59,335 bases of DNA from an uncultured Treponema sp. (GCA_937877535.1 CALFJF010000034.1:1-59335); one strand, 5' to 3'. Positions 48,971-57,040 are shown, counted from the first letter of the stretch. Numbers and translations: made by a program. The notes: generated from the letters alone by a model not told the origin.

Positions 48971-50953
48971 ATGGACACAAAGAACGTTGCTGCGATTGCC
49001 CGTTCAATTCGTAGCCTGTCGATTGACGCTATACAAAAAGCGAATTCTGGTCATCCAGGATTGCCGCTCGGTTGCGCAGAACTTGCCGCGTTGCTGTACG
49101 GGGAAATCTTAAAGCACAATCCTGCAAACTCGCGTTGGATAGACCGCGACAGATTTGTTCTTTCGGCAGGACACGGTTCGATGTTGCTTTATTCCGCTCT
49201 TCATTTGTCCGGCTATAAAATCACCCTCGACGACATAAAATCGTTTCGGCAAATCGGCTCTCGCTGCCCTGGGCATCCAGAATTTGGGCAAACGGACGGC
49301 GTGGAAAACACGTCAGGTCCGCTCGGACAAGGAATCGCGATTGCTGTGGGCATGGCACTCGCAGAAACGATGCTTGCGGCAAAATACAACACCGCTTCTC
49401 ACAAAATCATCGACCACTATACTTACGTTTTGACGGGCGAAGGTTGCCTTGAAGAAGGCGTTTCGAGCGAAGCGTGTTCGTTTGCGGGACACAACAAACT
49501 CGGAAAACTCATCGTTTTTTATGACGAAAACCGAATTTCAATCGACGGTTCAACAGACATCGCGTTTACAGAAGACATTGGCGCACGATTTCGCGCATAC
49601 GGCTGGCAGGTATTGTCTGGCGATATGTACGACACCGAAAAAATCCAAAAACTCGTTTTGGAAGCAAAAGCCGAACGCGAAAAACCAACGCTCATAATGC
49701 TCAAAAGCGTTATCGGAAAATGCTCTCCAAAGGCGGGAACTTCCGCAGTTCACGGCGAGCCACTCGGAGAAGAAGCCGTCAAGCAGACAAAAATCAATCT
49801 CGGTTTTGACCCAGAAAAATTCTTTCAGATTGACCCGATTGCGCTCGAATATTTTGCGGAAAAAAAGGCGGAGTTTCAAAAAAAAGAAGACGATTGGAAC
49901 GCGGAATTTGCGGCGTGGGAAAAAGAAAATCCTGAACTTGCAAACTGTTTTCGCGCATCTCTAAACGAAATTCAAGAAGAATCGAGCGAAAAAATCGACG
50001 AAGAGCCAAAATACGAAATTGGAAAAATGGTTGCAACGCGAACTGCTTCGGGCGACATGATTAACGCGCTTTGTGCAAAATATTCGCACATCGTTGGAGG
50101 CAGCGCAGACTTAAAAGGCTCAAACAAAGCGGGAATCAAAGACGGCGGCACGTACACAAAAGAAAACCGCGCGGGACGATTTATTGAATACGGCATTCGC
50201 GAATTTGCGATGGCTTCAATCGCGACGGGGCTTTCGCTTCACGGTGGCATTCGCCCGTTTGTTGCCACGTACCTCGTTTTTTCGGATTATATGCGACCTG
50301 CGATTCGACTTTCCGCGCTCATGGGAACGCCCGTGATTTTTGACCTCACGCACGATTCGATTTACGTGGGCGAAGACGGACCGACTCATCAGCCAATCGA
50401 ACAACTCGCCTCGCTCCGCGCGATTCCGTCTTTGAACGTGCTTCGACCGGGAGATGCGGAAGAAACTGTTGAGGCGTGGAAAATCGCACTTGAAACAAAA
50501 AATGAGCCTTCCGTGCTTTCGCTCACGCGCCAAAACGTTGTTGTGTATCACAAAGACGACGAAAATTGGAAAAAAAATATGCGCCACGGAGCGTACGTTG
50601 TAAAAAAAGGTGCGCAAAATCCCGACGTAACGATTATCGCCACGGGAAGCGAAGTTTCGCTTGCGCTTGAGGCGGCAAAAAACGTTTCGGGAAAAAGCGT
50701 TCGCGTGGTTTCAATGCCAAACAAAAAGTGCTTTGAAGAGCAGTCGGATTCGTTCAAAGAAGAGATTTTGGGAAAGACTTCGCGCGTTATCGTTTGCGAG
50801 GCGGGCGTGCGTCAAGGCTGGGAAGGATTTGTCCGCGCCAAAAAAGACCTCTTTACGATAGACCGATTTGGCGCAAGCGGACCTGGAAAAAAAGTCGCCG
50901 AGTATCTCAATTTTACGGCAGAGTGCCTTGCCGCTTTGATTTTGCAAGATTAA
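48971..50953 (+). CDS. tkt: Transketolase
   Basis: 660 residues, full length. The thiamine-diphosphate site lies in TGEGCLEEGVSSEA...FYDEN, NSGHPGLPLG is the N-terminal signature, and EDGPTHQPIEQLASLRAIP is the typical pyrimidine-domain motif; the C-terminal domain is intact. It moves two-carbon units between sugar phosphates in the pentose phosphate pathway. GGGAG precedes ATG 48971, and a strong terminator follows. Confidence 0.96.
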   Translation: MDTKNVAAIARSIRSLSIDAIQKANSGHPGLPLGCAELAALLYGEILKHNPANSRWIDRDRFVLSAGHGSMLLYSALHLSGYKITLDDIKSFRQIGSRCPGHPEFGQTDGVENTSGPLGQGIAIAVGMALAETMLAAKYNTASHKIIDHYTYVLTGEGCLEEGVSSEACSFAGHNKLGKLIVFYDENRISIDGSTDIAFTEDIGARFRAYGWQVLSGDMYDTEKIQKLVLEAKAEREKPTLIMLKSVIGKCSPKAGTSAVHGEPLGEEAVKQTKINLGFDPEKFFQIDPIALEYFAEKKAEFQKKEDDWNAEFAAWEKENPELANCFRASLNEIQEESSEKIDEEPKYEIGKMVATRTASGDMINALCAKYSHIVGGSADLKGSNKAGIKDGGTYTKENRAGRFIEYGIREFAMASIATGLSLHGGIRPFVATYLVFSDYMRPAIRLSALMGTPVIFDLTHDSIYVGEDGPTHQPIEQLASLRAIPSLNVLRPGDAEETVEAWKIALETKNEPSVLSLTRQNVVVYHKDDENWKKNMRHGAYVVKKGAQNPDVTIIATGSEVSLALEAAKNVSGKSVRVVSMPNKKCFEEQSDSFKEEILGKTSRVIVCEAGVRQGWEGFVRAKKDLFTIDRFGASGPGKKVAEYLNFTAECLAALILQD

Positions 50954-50964
50954 AAAAACATTTG

Positions 50965-50990
50965 ACAAGGGGCTAAAAGCCCCTTGTTTC
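50965..50990 (+). terminator. Terminator after tkt
   Basis: ACAAGGGGCT and AGCCCCTTGT form a perfect 10-bp stem with an AAA loop, followed by TT. Confidence 0.85.
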
Positions 50991-51073
50991 AATTAGGCGA
51001 AGCCTTCGTTTTTGCGGCAAAAATCTGATTGTTCAGTCTGTCGAAATCGGGCGTTTTCTGTTATGATTTTTTC

Positions 51074-52363
51074 ATGTTCGATTCGTTTCTTTCGCACGTT
51101 CTTGTGCTTTTGTTGCTTTTGATTTCTGCAATCAGAATCTTTTTTATAAAAAATCCGCGCATCGATTCCGTTACCCTCACGTCCCCGATAGCATTTCTCG
51201 TTTCGCTTTTGATTTTTTTTGTGTGGGGATTTCAGATTCAGACCGTGCTTGTTTCCGCGCTCGCGCTTTTATTTTTTTTGACGAATCTTCGTGCGCTTTT
51301 TAGACTTTCCGAAGAACTCGTTGTGGACGATTATTCGACTCCATTCAAAATTGCAACGATTTTTGAACTTTTTCTCGTTTTGGTTGCAATCGCGTTTGTT
51401 TTTTGGACTCGTCCCGTTCGTTACACGCCAAAGGATTACGGCGTTACCAAAACCGCGTTTGCGCTTTCGGGAAATTTTTTGTCGGGGTTCAAAAAAATCA
51501 AAACGATTTCTGAACTGTTTCACGGCGAGCGAGAAACGGGAACGCTGTCTGTTTACGAGCCTTCGGAAAAAATCGTTTGGGAAAACGATGGCTCGCTTTT
51601 TAACGCGCTTTCGGGCGACAAAACGTTCGTGGACGTAATCGAAGAATTTGAAAAAGACGAGCCAAAATCGGAATCGCTTTCGGAATCGGAAATCGAATCG
51701 TGGAATTTGCCGTTTGAATCAAACGAGATTTTTGAAGAAGTCGAAAACGAATTTGCGCACTTGCCCGTTCTTTTGTTTGTGGGAACGGCGCATGGCACGG
51801 CGGATTGCTACGAGCCGTATTTTTTGTTCCTTGCGCAAAAAGGATTTACGGTCATTGCGGCGGATTTTTTTCCGCCTGACAGTTCGATTTTTTCGGATTG
51901 GAAAGATTGGCGAACGTTTAGACGGATTTTTACGCTTTTGAAAATCGCGCCAAAAAACGCCAACGAAGAAGAAAAAAATCGAATCCTCGCGCTTGAAAAA
52001 GAGCAAAAAAAACGCGGCTACATCGCGCTTACGTCGCTTTTGCAAAAAGAAAACGCGGACGCGGCATTTTTTTATCTCACGGAAGGACTCGATTTTGAAG
52101 AAATCAAAGAAATCTCAAAGTCCGCAAAAGACTCGGCGGTCGGTTTTTTCTCTCTGAATCGAATCGACGAATACAAAACGCTTGGCTACGGCTTTATTGA
52201 GCAAACCGACGTGCTTCTTGCACAATTTTTAGGTTTTGAACGCGACAAAGAATTTTTTATTCCAAGATACGCGGCGTTCAAAACGATTCAAAGCATTGAA
52301 CCGCAATATTCCGCGTTCAAAGCAGCAAAAAATCAAAAAAATAAAAATAGGGAGGCAGAATGA
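51074..52363 (+). CDS. Membrane protein of unknown function
   Basis: 429 residues. Four hydrophobic helices fill about 5-110 (with IRIFFIKNPRIDSV between the first two). A large soluble part follows; its strands (LPVLLFVGTAHGTADCYEPY, then FTVIAADFFPPDSS) resemble an alpha/beta hydrolase fold, but no nucleophile motif is visible. TATGAT ends 6 bases before ATG 51074, giving another leaderless candidate. The nif3 gene overlaps its stop as ATGA and is thus coupled. Confidence 0.72.
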   Translation: MFDSFLSHVLVLLLLLISAIRIFFIKNPRIDSVTLTSPIAFLVSLLIFFVWGFQIQTVLVSALALLFFLTNLRALFRLSEELVVDDYSTPFKIATIFELFLVLVAIAFVFWTRPVRYTPKDYGVTKTAFALSGNFLSGFKKIKTISELFHGERETGTLSVYEPSEKIVWENDGSLFNALSGDKTFVDVIEEFEKDEPKSESLSESEIESWNLPFESNEIFEEVENEFAHLPVLLFVGTAHGTADCYEPYFLFLAQKGFTVIAADFFPPDSSIFSDWKDWRTFRRIFTLLKIAPKNANEEEKNRILALEKEQKKRGYIALTSLLQKENADAAFFYLTEGLDFEEIKEISKSAKDSAVGFFSLNRIDEYKTLGYGFIEQTDVLLAQFLGFERDKEFFIPRYAAFKTIQSIEPQYSAFKAAKNQKNKNREAE

Positions 52364-53127
52364 ATTTACTCGAACTCGACTCGTTTTTTAATTCCATTTT
52401 GAAAAAGGAAAATTTTTCCAAAGACATCGCGCTCAACGGCATTCAAATTCAAAATTCCGCTCCAAACAAAAAAGAAATCCGCAAAGTGGCGTTTGCCGTG
52501 GACGCATGCGAGGAAACGGCAAAAAAAGCGGCGGAGCAAAACGCCGACGTGCTTTTTACGCATCACGGGCTTTTTTGGGGCAGATGCCAAACGATTACGG
52601 CAGGACATTACAAACGCATTGCCGCGTTCATAAAAAACGACATCGCGCTCTGCTCGTATCATATTCCGCTTGATGCAAACGAAGAAGTCGGAAACAATTT
52701 TGGACTTGCCAAACAGATTTTTCTCAATGACGTGCGCCCGTTTGGAAAATGGAAAGGCATGACGCTTGGTGCGATTGGATTTTTGCCAGAACCGCTTTCG
52801 CTCGATTCGCTTTCTCGTGCGCTTTTTCATGAAGGCGGGCAACCGCTCCACATTTTGCCGTTTGGAAAAAAACTCGTTCGCTCCGTTGCAATAATTTCTG
52901 GTGGCGCGGGCGCAGATTTTGAGCAAGCGATTGAAGCGGGCGCAGACGTTTTTGTTACAGGCGAAATCGGACACGAGGAATTTCACGCCGTGGAAGAAGC
53001 GGAGTTCAATGTAATTGCGGGCGGGCATTACCGAACAGAAACGGTTGGAGTTTCGCTCATGCAAAAAAAAGTCGAAAAAGAACTCGCGCTCGAAACGATT
53101 TTCATAGATTCCCCGACAGGACTTTAG
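52360..53127 (+). CDS. Nif3-like dinuclear metal centre protein
   Basis: 255 residues. LNGIQIQN near the start, LFTHHGLFWG and GEIGHEEFHAVEE carry the metal-binding His and Glu of the Nif3/YbgI family, with AGGHYRTETVGV near the end. These proteins form hexamers; a GTP cyclohydrolase-type activity has been reported for some, but the cellular role is unclear. ATG 52360 overlaps the stop of the upstream gene, and GGAGGC lies before it. It is the last ordinary gene before the accessory region. Confidence 0.9.
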   Translation: MNLLELDSFFNSILKKENFSKDIALNGIQIQNSAPNKKEIRKVAFAVDACEETAKKAAEQNADVLFTHHGLFWGRCQTITAGHYKRIAAFIKNDIALCSYHIPLDANEEVGNNFGLAKQIFLNDVRPFGKWKGMTLGAIGFLPEPLSLDSLSRALFHEGGQPLHILPFGKKLVRSVAIISGGAGADFEQAIEAGADVFVTGEIGHEEFHAVEEAEFNVIAGGHYRTETVGVSLMQKKVEKELALETIFIDSPTGL

Positions 53128-53188
53128 GAAATCATTTGACATTCCCCGCTTTCCCCTCAAATCTCCGAATCTATGCTATACTCTCCCT

Positions 53189-53981
53189 ATGGGCAAGACG
53201 ATTTTCGACGCGATGGACCCCAAGATGGCGGCTCATGGACGACGACTTTATGACCGTCGTGTTCGGCGAGGACAAGAATCTGGCCGAGTTTCTTCTGAAA
53301 ATTCCGCTTTCCCGCGACGATTTGCGTGTCAAGAGCGTAATGACGCAAAAGGAGAAACGCAATCTGTTCGGTCGCTCCGTGCGACTTGACATCGTGGCGG
53401 AGGACACGGCGGGCAAAATCTACAATGTGGAAGTTCAGCGTGCCGACAAGGGAGCGGTTGCCCGACGCGCGCGGTACAACCTTGCCATGCTCGACAGCCA
53501 CACGCTCAAAAAGGGCGAAGATTTTTCCGCGCTGCCTGAGACGTACATCATTTTTATCACGGAAAATGATTATTACGGGTTGGGCAAACCGCTCTACCGA
53601 ATCAAGAAAACGGTCGAGGGCACGGATTTACTTTTTGACGACGGCTGCACGATACTCTATGTGAACGGTGCGTATCGTGGCGATGACGCAATCGGGTGGC
53701 TGATGCACGATTTTTGCGAACAGAGCGCGGACAACATGCACTACGGCGAGATTGCCGAGCGAGTGCGATTCCACAAGCAAGAAGATGAAGGAGGCAGGGC
53801 TATGTGCAGGATTTTTGAAGAATACGGTGAAGAACGAGTTGCAGAGCGAAACCTTGAACTCGTGGAAAAACTTCTGTGTCAGAATAAACTTACAGTTGAG
53901 GAAATTGCAGATATAGCAGATGTTCCATTAGAGCAGGTGCGGCAGATGGCGCAGAAGATTACAGCTCCCGTGATGGCATAA
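53189..53981 (+). pseudogene. PD-(D/E)XK nuclease-family transposase-like protein, frameshifted
   Basis: The body (frame of ATG 53235, 248 residues) shows MDDDFMTVVFG, VRLDIVAEDTAGKIYNVEVQRAD (the Asp, Glu-x-Gln nuclease core), ARYNLAMLDS and FIITENDYYG-like strands of the PDDEXK_2 / Rpn-like family. The expected first residues MGKTIFDAMDPK lie at 53189 in a different frame, right after an extended -10 TGCTATACT, so one base was gained or lost near 53225. Translation could still start at 53235. The C-terminal residues LTVEEIADIADVPLEQVRQMAQKI form the helical tail typical of these proteins. Likely a decayed mobile gene. Confidence 0.8.
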
Positions 53982-53984
53982 AGG

Positions 53985-54299
53985 ATGGCTATGGGCGGAT
54001 TTTTAAGAGAACACACCGAAGAAGAGATTGCTGAATCTCATGCGGAAGCAGCAGCATTGCTTTATCAGAGGTTAGCCCCTGACTGCTCATTGCCATTTGA
54101 GCTTATAGTCAAAATCAGCAGATTTATGCATGATTTCAGCAATGAAGTCAGGGCAACTGCAATTGCGAGTGCAAAAACTGATATTGCGAAAAAGTTGATA
54201 CTCCAAAACAAATTGTCTCCAGAGGACATTGCCGCTGTGACGAAAGTGCCGCTGGAGCAAGTTGAGCAGTTTGCGCAAAAACTCGCCGTTACCGTGTAG
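53985..54299 (+). CDS. Small protein related to the transposase tail
   Basis: 104 residues, helical. The end (LILQNKLSPEDIAAVTKVPLEQVEQFAQKL at about 71-100) closely repeats the end of the preceding PD-(D/E)XK gene, as if its tail had been duplicated. The first 65 residues (TEEEIAESHAEAAALLYQ) do not match it. It starts 3 bases after the previous stop. Either a fragment of a second family member or a helper protein. A strong terminator follows at 54357. Confidence 0.55.
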   Translation: MAMGGFLREHTEEEIAESHAEAAALLYQRLAPDCSLPFELIVKISRFMHDFSNEVRATAIASAKTDIAKKLILQNKLSPEDIAAVTKVPLEQVEQFAQKLAVTV

Positions 54300-54356
54300 G
54301 CATTTCCCGCAAGTATCGGCTGACTTCCACCGCCACTAGATACCGAACTTATCGCG

Positions 54357-54384
54357 AACAAGGGACTAAAAGTCCCTTGTTTTT
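54357..54384 (+). terminator. Strong intrinsic terminator
   Basis: AACAAGGGACT and AGTCCCTTGTT form a perfect 11-bp stem with an AAA loop, followed by TTTT. Confidence 0.88.
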
Positions 54385-54439
54385 CCGCAAATTCTCAAAT
54401 TTTTTCCCTAAATTCCCCCACAAACCGCGCAATCTGTGC

Positions 54440-54592
54440 TATACTACCCTTATGCGACAGCGAATCGGGAGCGGAAGCGGCTTTTACGGCGAAAAAAATG
54501 CAAAAAATCTCACAAAAACACTCGGCTTGCCATGCGCCCGCGCGTTTTGGTCAGCGGACGCTTTTTATTTATACACGGCGCGGCTTTACTAA
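54440..54592 (+). CDS. Possible 46-residue peptide behind an extended -10 promoter
   Basis: TGTGCTATACT ends 6 bases before ATG 54452. The frame reads MRQRIGSGSGFYGEKNAKN... and stops at 54592, 27 bases before the Api92-like gene. It may be a leader peptide, or the promoter may simply serve that gene. No family was recognised. The coding call is weak; the promoter is better supported by its near-identity to those at 53177 and 55163. Apart from this and the terminator, nothing was seen in 54300-54619. Confidence 0.35.
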   Translation, partial: YTTLMRQRIGSGSGFYGEKNAKNLTKTLGLPCARAFWSADAFYLYTARLY

Positions 54593-54619
54593 GAAAACAA
54601 CGGTTTAAAGGAGGACTGA

Positions 54620-55114
54620 ATGGCAAACATCGTATTCAACAAAATCATTTTTGACACGCGCGAGGGCTACGAGGCGTTCCTGCGCGGACACGACAAGGCG
54701 GCGGGCTTCTCGCTCGGCTGGGTCATTCCGCAGCCACAAACGCGGGACGAGTGCGAGGCGAAGTATGTGCTTCCGCCAGAAAAGGAAATCGCGAGAAACA
54801 AGAAGCCGTGGCTTGACATACTGCGCTGGCAGCGCGACCACTGGGGCGTAAAGTGGGATGCCTATGATGATATAGACGAAAACGATGAGCATATTGGCTT
54901 CTTCCGCGATGAGAGCTGCACGATAGCGTTCAACACGCCGTGGGACCCGCCCTTTCCCGTGTACGAGCGGATGGCAGAGCAGGGCTTTTGCTTTTCGTAC
55001 ACATGGACGGCAGAGCTTGATGGCGGCTACAGCGGGAGCGGTCACGTAGCAGACGGCGAAGTGGTCATCGATGAGCAGCACTTTGAGAGCTTGGAGAACA
55101 GGCTCAAAAAATGA
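54620..55114 (+). CDS. Api92/YubB-like protein with ferredoxin-like fold
   Basis: 164 residues. The pattern LGWVIPQPQ..., HWGVKWDAYDD and FNTPWDPPFPVYERM is that of Api92-like proteins found on phages and plasmids, which have a ferredoxin-like fold without an iron-sulphur cluster. Function is unknown. GGAGG precedes ATG 54620. GC-rich relative to the region and probably of mobile-element origin, in line with the neighbouring transposase-like gene. Confidence 0.72.
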   Translation: MANIVFNKIIFDTREGYEAFLRGHDKAAGFSLGWVIPQPQTRDECEAKYVLPPEKEIARNKKPWLDILRWQRDHWGVKWDAYDDIDENDEHIGFFRDESCTIAFNTPWDPPFPVYERMAEQGFCFSYTWTAELDGGYSGSGHVADGEVVIDEQHFESLENRLKK

Positions 55115-55162
55115 TTGAAAAGCTGTGTCAAAATTCCCCTTGCAATTTTTCCGCATCTGTGC

Positions 55163-55249
55163 TATACTGTTCTTATGTTCAGTTTGCGTGCTAGCGATTC
55201 CATGGGAATCATAAATACCTATACACTCGTACCCCCCCCCATTTACTAG
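55163..55249 (+). CDS. Possible 24-residue peptide with a C9 tract
   Basis: TATACT (55163-55168, extended by TG-C) ends 6 bases before ATG 55175. The frame reads MFSLRASDSMGIINTYTLV, then three Pro encoded by nine C (55232-55240), and stops at 55247. Loss or gain of one C would lead to frames of 59 or 99 residues that read through the hairpin below. It may instead be only a leader RNA. Confidence 0.35.
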   Translation, partial: YTVLMFSLRASDSMGIINTYTLVPPPIY

Positions 55250-55294
55250 TCGCACGCACATTCATCAATACAACAGATTCTCACTCTCACAAAA

Positions 55295-55335
55295 CCGCAC
55301 GGAACGGCACAGTTCGTCATCGTGCGGCGTTTTTG
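55295..55335 (+). terminator. Terminator downstream of the C9 tract
   Basis: CCGCACG (55295-55301) pairs with CGTGCGG (55321-55327), with an inner GAAC/GTTC stem, followed by TTTTTG. Confidence 0.7.
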
Positions 55336-55344
55336 TTTTCAAAC

Positions 55345-55370
55345 GCGGTGGTTGAGCCAGTCAAGACCAC
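55345..55370. repeat. Dispersed palindrome, eroded copy
   Basis: GCGGTGGTTGAGCCAGTCAAGACCAC. One arm is incomplete. It is the only copy inside the accessory region. Confidence 0.7.
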
Positions 55371-55445
55371 AATTTTCTGCAAGGTCATTTGCACATTGTC
55401 TGCGGCAAGCGCAAATGACTGCAAATCAAAAAGGGGGATACCACT

Positions 55446-55667
55446 ATGGCTAAAAAGTACACTTGGAATGTAAAACTTCGCCCCAATGCGTTCACGCCCG
55501 ACAACGACCGCGACCAGCTTGCGGACGTTGAGCCGAACGGCGCGACCAAGCACGACGAGGATGTGGCGGACGCAATCATCGCGGGCGGGCAACGGTGCTT
55601 TGCATACCCGCGCAAATGGTCTTTGTACGCCCGTGCAAAAGGGCTTTGCAGGGGCTTGCAAAACTGA
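55446..55667 (+). CDS. Truncated HU-like DNA-binding-domain protein
   Basis: 73 residues. MAKKYTWNVKLRPNAFTPDN...DVADAII resembles the first part of HU/IHF-like proteins that begin with a LxxNxLTxDxxD strand. The HU-like part stops around residue 47 and the remaining residues (CFAYPRKWSLYARAKG) look unrelated, as if the gene were cut and joined to foreign sequence. The downstream DNA has repeated GCAAAAGGGCTTTGC-like words. Probably a fragment. Confidence 0.5.
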   Translation: MAKKYTWNVKLRPNAFTPDNDRDQLADVEPNGATKHDEDVADAIIAGGQRCFAYPRKWSLYARAKGLCRGLQN

Positions 55668-55728
55668 TTTGAAAACAACTTGCCCGCGCCCCTGCAATCA
55701 TAAGACGCGAAAACATGGAGAAAAGAAC

Positions 55729-56397
55729 ATGGAAAGAAAAAAGAATAAAAGAAAGGAGTTTCCTTTTGTGGAATTGACTGCCACCGCTATGCAAGAAACA
55801 CATGAAAAAGTGTTGAATGATAAAAAATACGGAAAGGAATTTCTGCTGATAAAGGAAATTCTTTGCAAAGAGGAATACAAGCTGAACACGGACATCAATA
55901 TCATTGCGCTAAAAATCGCTCTTATTGATGTAACGAACTCTACGCATATTTCCCAGCACAAGAAAAAAATCTCCCTGTACGCCCTTGCAGAAATCATACA
56001 GAACATTCCGAATATTGATGAGCGGATAGAAAAAGGCGATGTGTCCGTCGTGAATGATATAGCGAAAGCAACTGCTACATATCCATATCAGCGGAATTTC
56101 TTTTCGTTTGCCTCAAAATACTGCCACTATCACAGTCTGTTTGTCTATGGTCATGACTATTATCCCATATATGACACTGTGGTGAGCAAAAACCTGTATC
56201 GTTATGAGCCGCATTGCAAAAAAGGTGAGCCTGAAAAATGGCGTAACTCGATACGGTATGACTTATACAAAGAACAGATAGATAAGGTGCTTGCAAATTA
56301 CAAACTCATTGCACCAGAAAAAGATGCACCATATACAGAGTTTGACCACTTTGTTTGGTATCCCTATCGCAAAGATGATGGGGATAATCAAGAGTAA
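55729..56397 (+). CDS. Protein of unknown function
   Basis: 222 residues, Lys-rich, without signal or membrane segments. ATG 55729 follows GGAG with good spacing. Distinctive segments are IALIDVTNSTHISQHKKKIS, FFSFASKYCHYHSLFVYGHD and FDHFVWYPYRKDD; the conserved Cys/His/Asp/Tyr look could mean a catalytic or nucleic-acid role. AT-rich, unlike the surrounding GC-richer pieces, which suggests separate acquisition. No family is named. Confidence 0.7.
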   Translation: MERKKNKRKEFPFVELTATAMQETHEKVLNDKKYGKEFLLIKEILCKEEYKLNTDINIIALKIALIDVTNSTHISQHKKKISLYALAEIIQNIPNIDERIEKGDVSVVNDIAKATATYPYQRNFFSFASKYCHYHSLFVYGHDYYPIYDTVVSKNLYRYEPHCKKGEPEKWRNSIRYDLYKEQIDKVLANYKLIAPEKDAPYTEFDHFVWYPYRKDDGDNQE

Positions 56398-56529
56398 AAA
56401 AACTTTCGGCTGCTCCTAAGAGGATCTCCCGAAGATTTTACCGCCGTCGGCGGTTCGCCTTGCAAAACAGGCTATCTTACTTGCTTGCGGTGAAATCCCG
56501 CGAGAAGTACAACGGAGGAATACAGAACT

Positions 56530-56652
56530 ATGGCATACACAAAACCACAGGTTGTTGCACAGAACAGTGCAAGCGGAAGCTACGCGGCGGGATGTCCGTC
56601 TAACAATGCAAATGGCTACTATGAATGCAAAGAGTGCGAACGCACATCTTAG
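56530..56652 (+). CDS. Putative RiPP precursor peptide
   Basis: 40 residues. It begins MAYTKPQVVAQNSASGSYA, then AGCPSNNANGYYECKECERTS. The first 20 residues look like a leader; the second half holds all three Cys (22, 33, 36) with Asn, Gly, Tyr and Glu between them, as in radical SAM-modified peptides. GGAGG lies 11 bases before the ATG. Its neighbours are a terminator-like hairpin, a small protein, a PqqD-like recognition protein and a radical SAM remnant, which is the usual set for peptide maturation. The assignment is by context and pattern; no known precursor family is claimed. Confidence 0.65.
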   Translation: MAYTKPQVVAQNSASGSYAAGCPSNNANGYYECKECERTS

Positions 56653-56689
56653 GCATTCTAGACCGTGCGATGCACAATATGGTAGGCAA

Positions 56690-56730
56690 AGCCCCGCCAT
56701 GTAAAACAATGCGGGCTGGATTTTATTTAT
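56690..56730 (+). terminator. Hairpin between precursor and maturation genes
   Basis: AGCCCCGC (56690-56697) pairs with GCGGGCT (56711-56717) with one bulged C, followed after GGA by TTTTATTTAT. A weak terminator that would allow much precursor mRNA and little downstream mRNA. Confidence 0.6.
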
Positions 56731-56743
56731 TGTAGGTAAAAGA

Positions 56744-57040
56744 ATGAGATTAGGAATGGTTATAACCATTGGTGGTTGGCAAGCAAAATGCATCGGTTTG
56801 ATTGATTCTGGCAAATACTGCTATGCGATTTTTAAAAATCTTCAGGATAATATACTAAAAGTATGCTTTTATGCGGGTAAAGATATTGCCGCGGAACAAA
56901 ACGAACTGACTTTTATCCCTGTTCATTGGGAAGAGGTCAAAAATCCACAGACCGATTATTGGGAAACATTAACGGCGGCGTATATGGGCGAGTTTGATAA
57001 AATTGTTGATTCAAAACTTTCAATGAAAAAAAGAGGTTAA
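56744..57040 (+). CDS. Small protein of the putative RiPP locus
   Basis: 98 residues. A beta-rich first half (MVITIGGWQAKCIGLIDSGK, then YAIFKNLQDNILKVCFYAG) is followed by a helical acidic half that ends in KKRG. Two or three Cys are present. It starts 92 bases after the precursor stop, and the recognition-domain gene begins 5 bases after its own stop, so the two are co-translated or nearly so. Possibly a partner or immunity-type protein; no homologue is recognised. Confidence 0.6.
   Translation: MRLGMVITIGGWQAKCIGLIDSGKYCYAIFKNLQDNILKVCFYAGKDIAAEQNELTFIPVHWEEVKNPQTDYWETLTAAYMGEFDKIVDSKLSMKKRG

Noticed and set aside
55486..55728. N-terminal extension of the 55729 protein
   Set aside because: It overlaps the 55446 gene in another frame, and the good ribosome site is at 55729.
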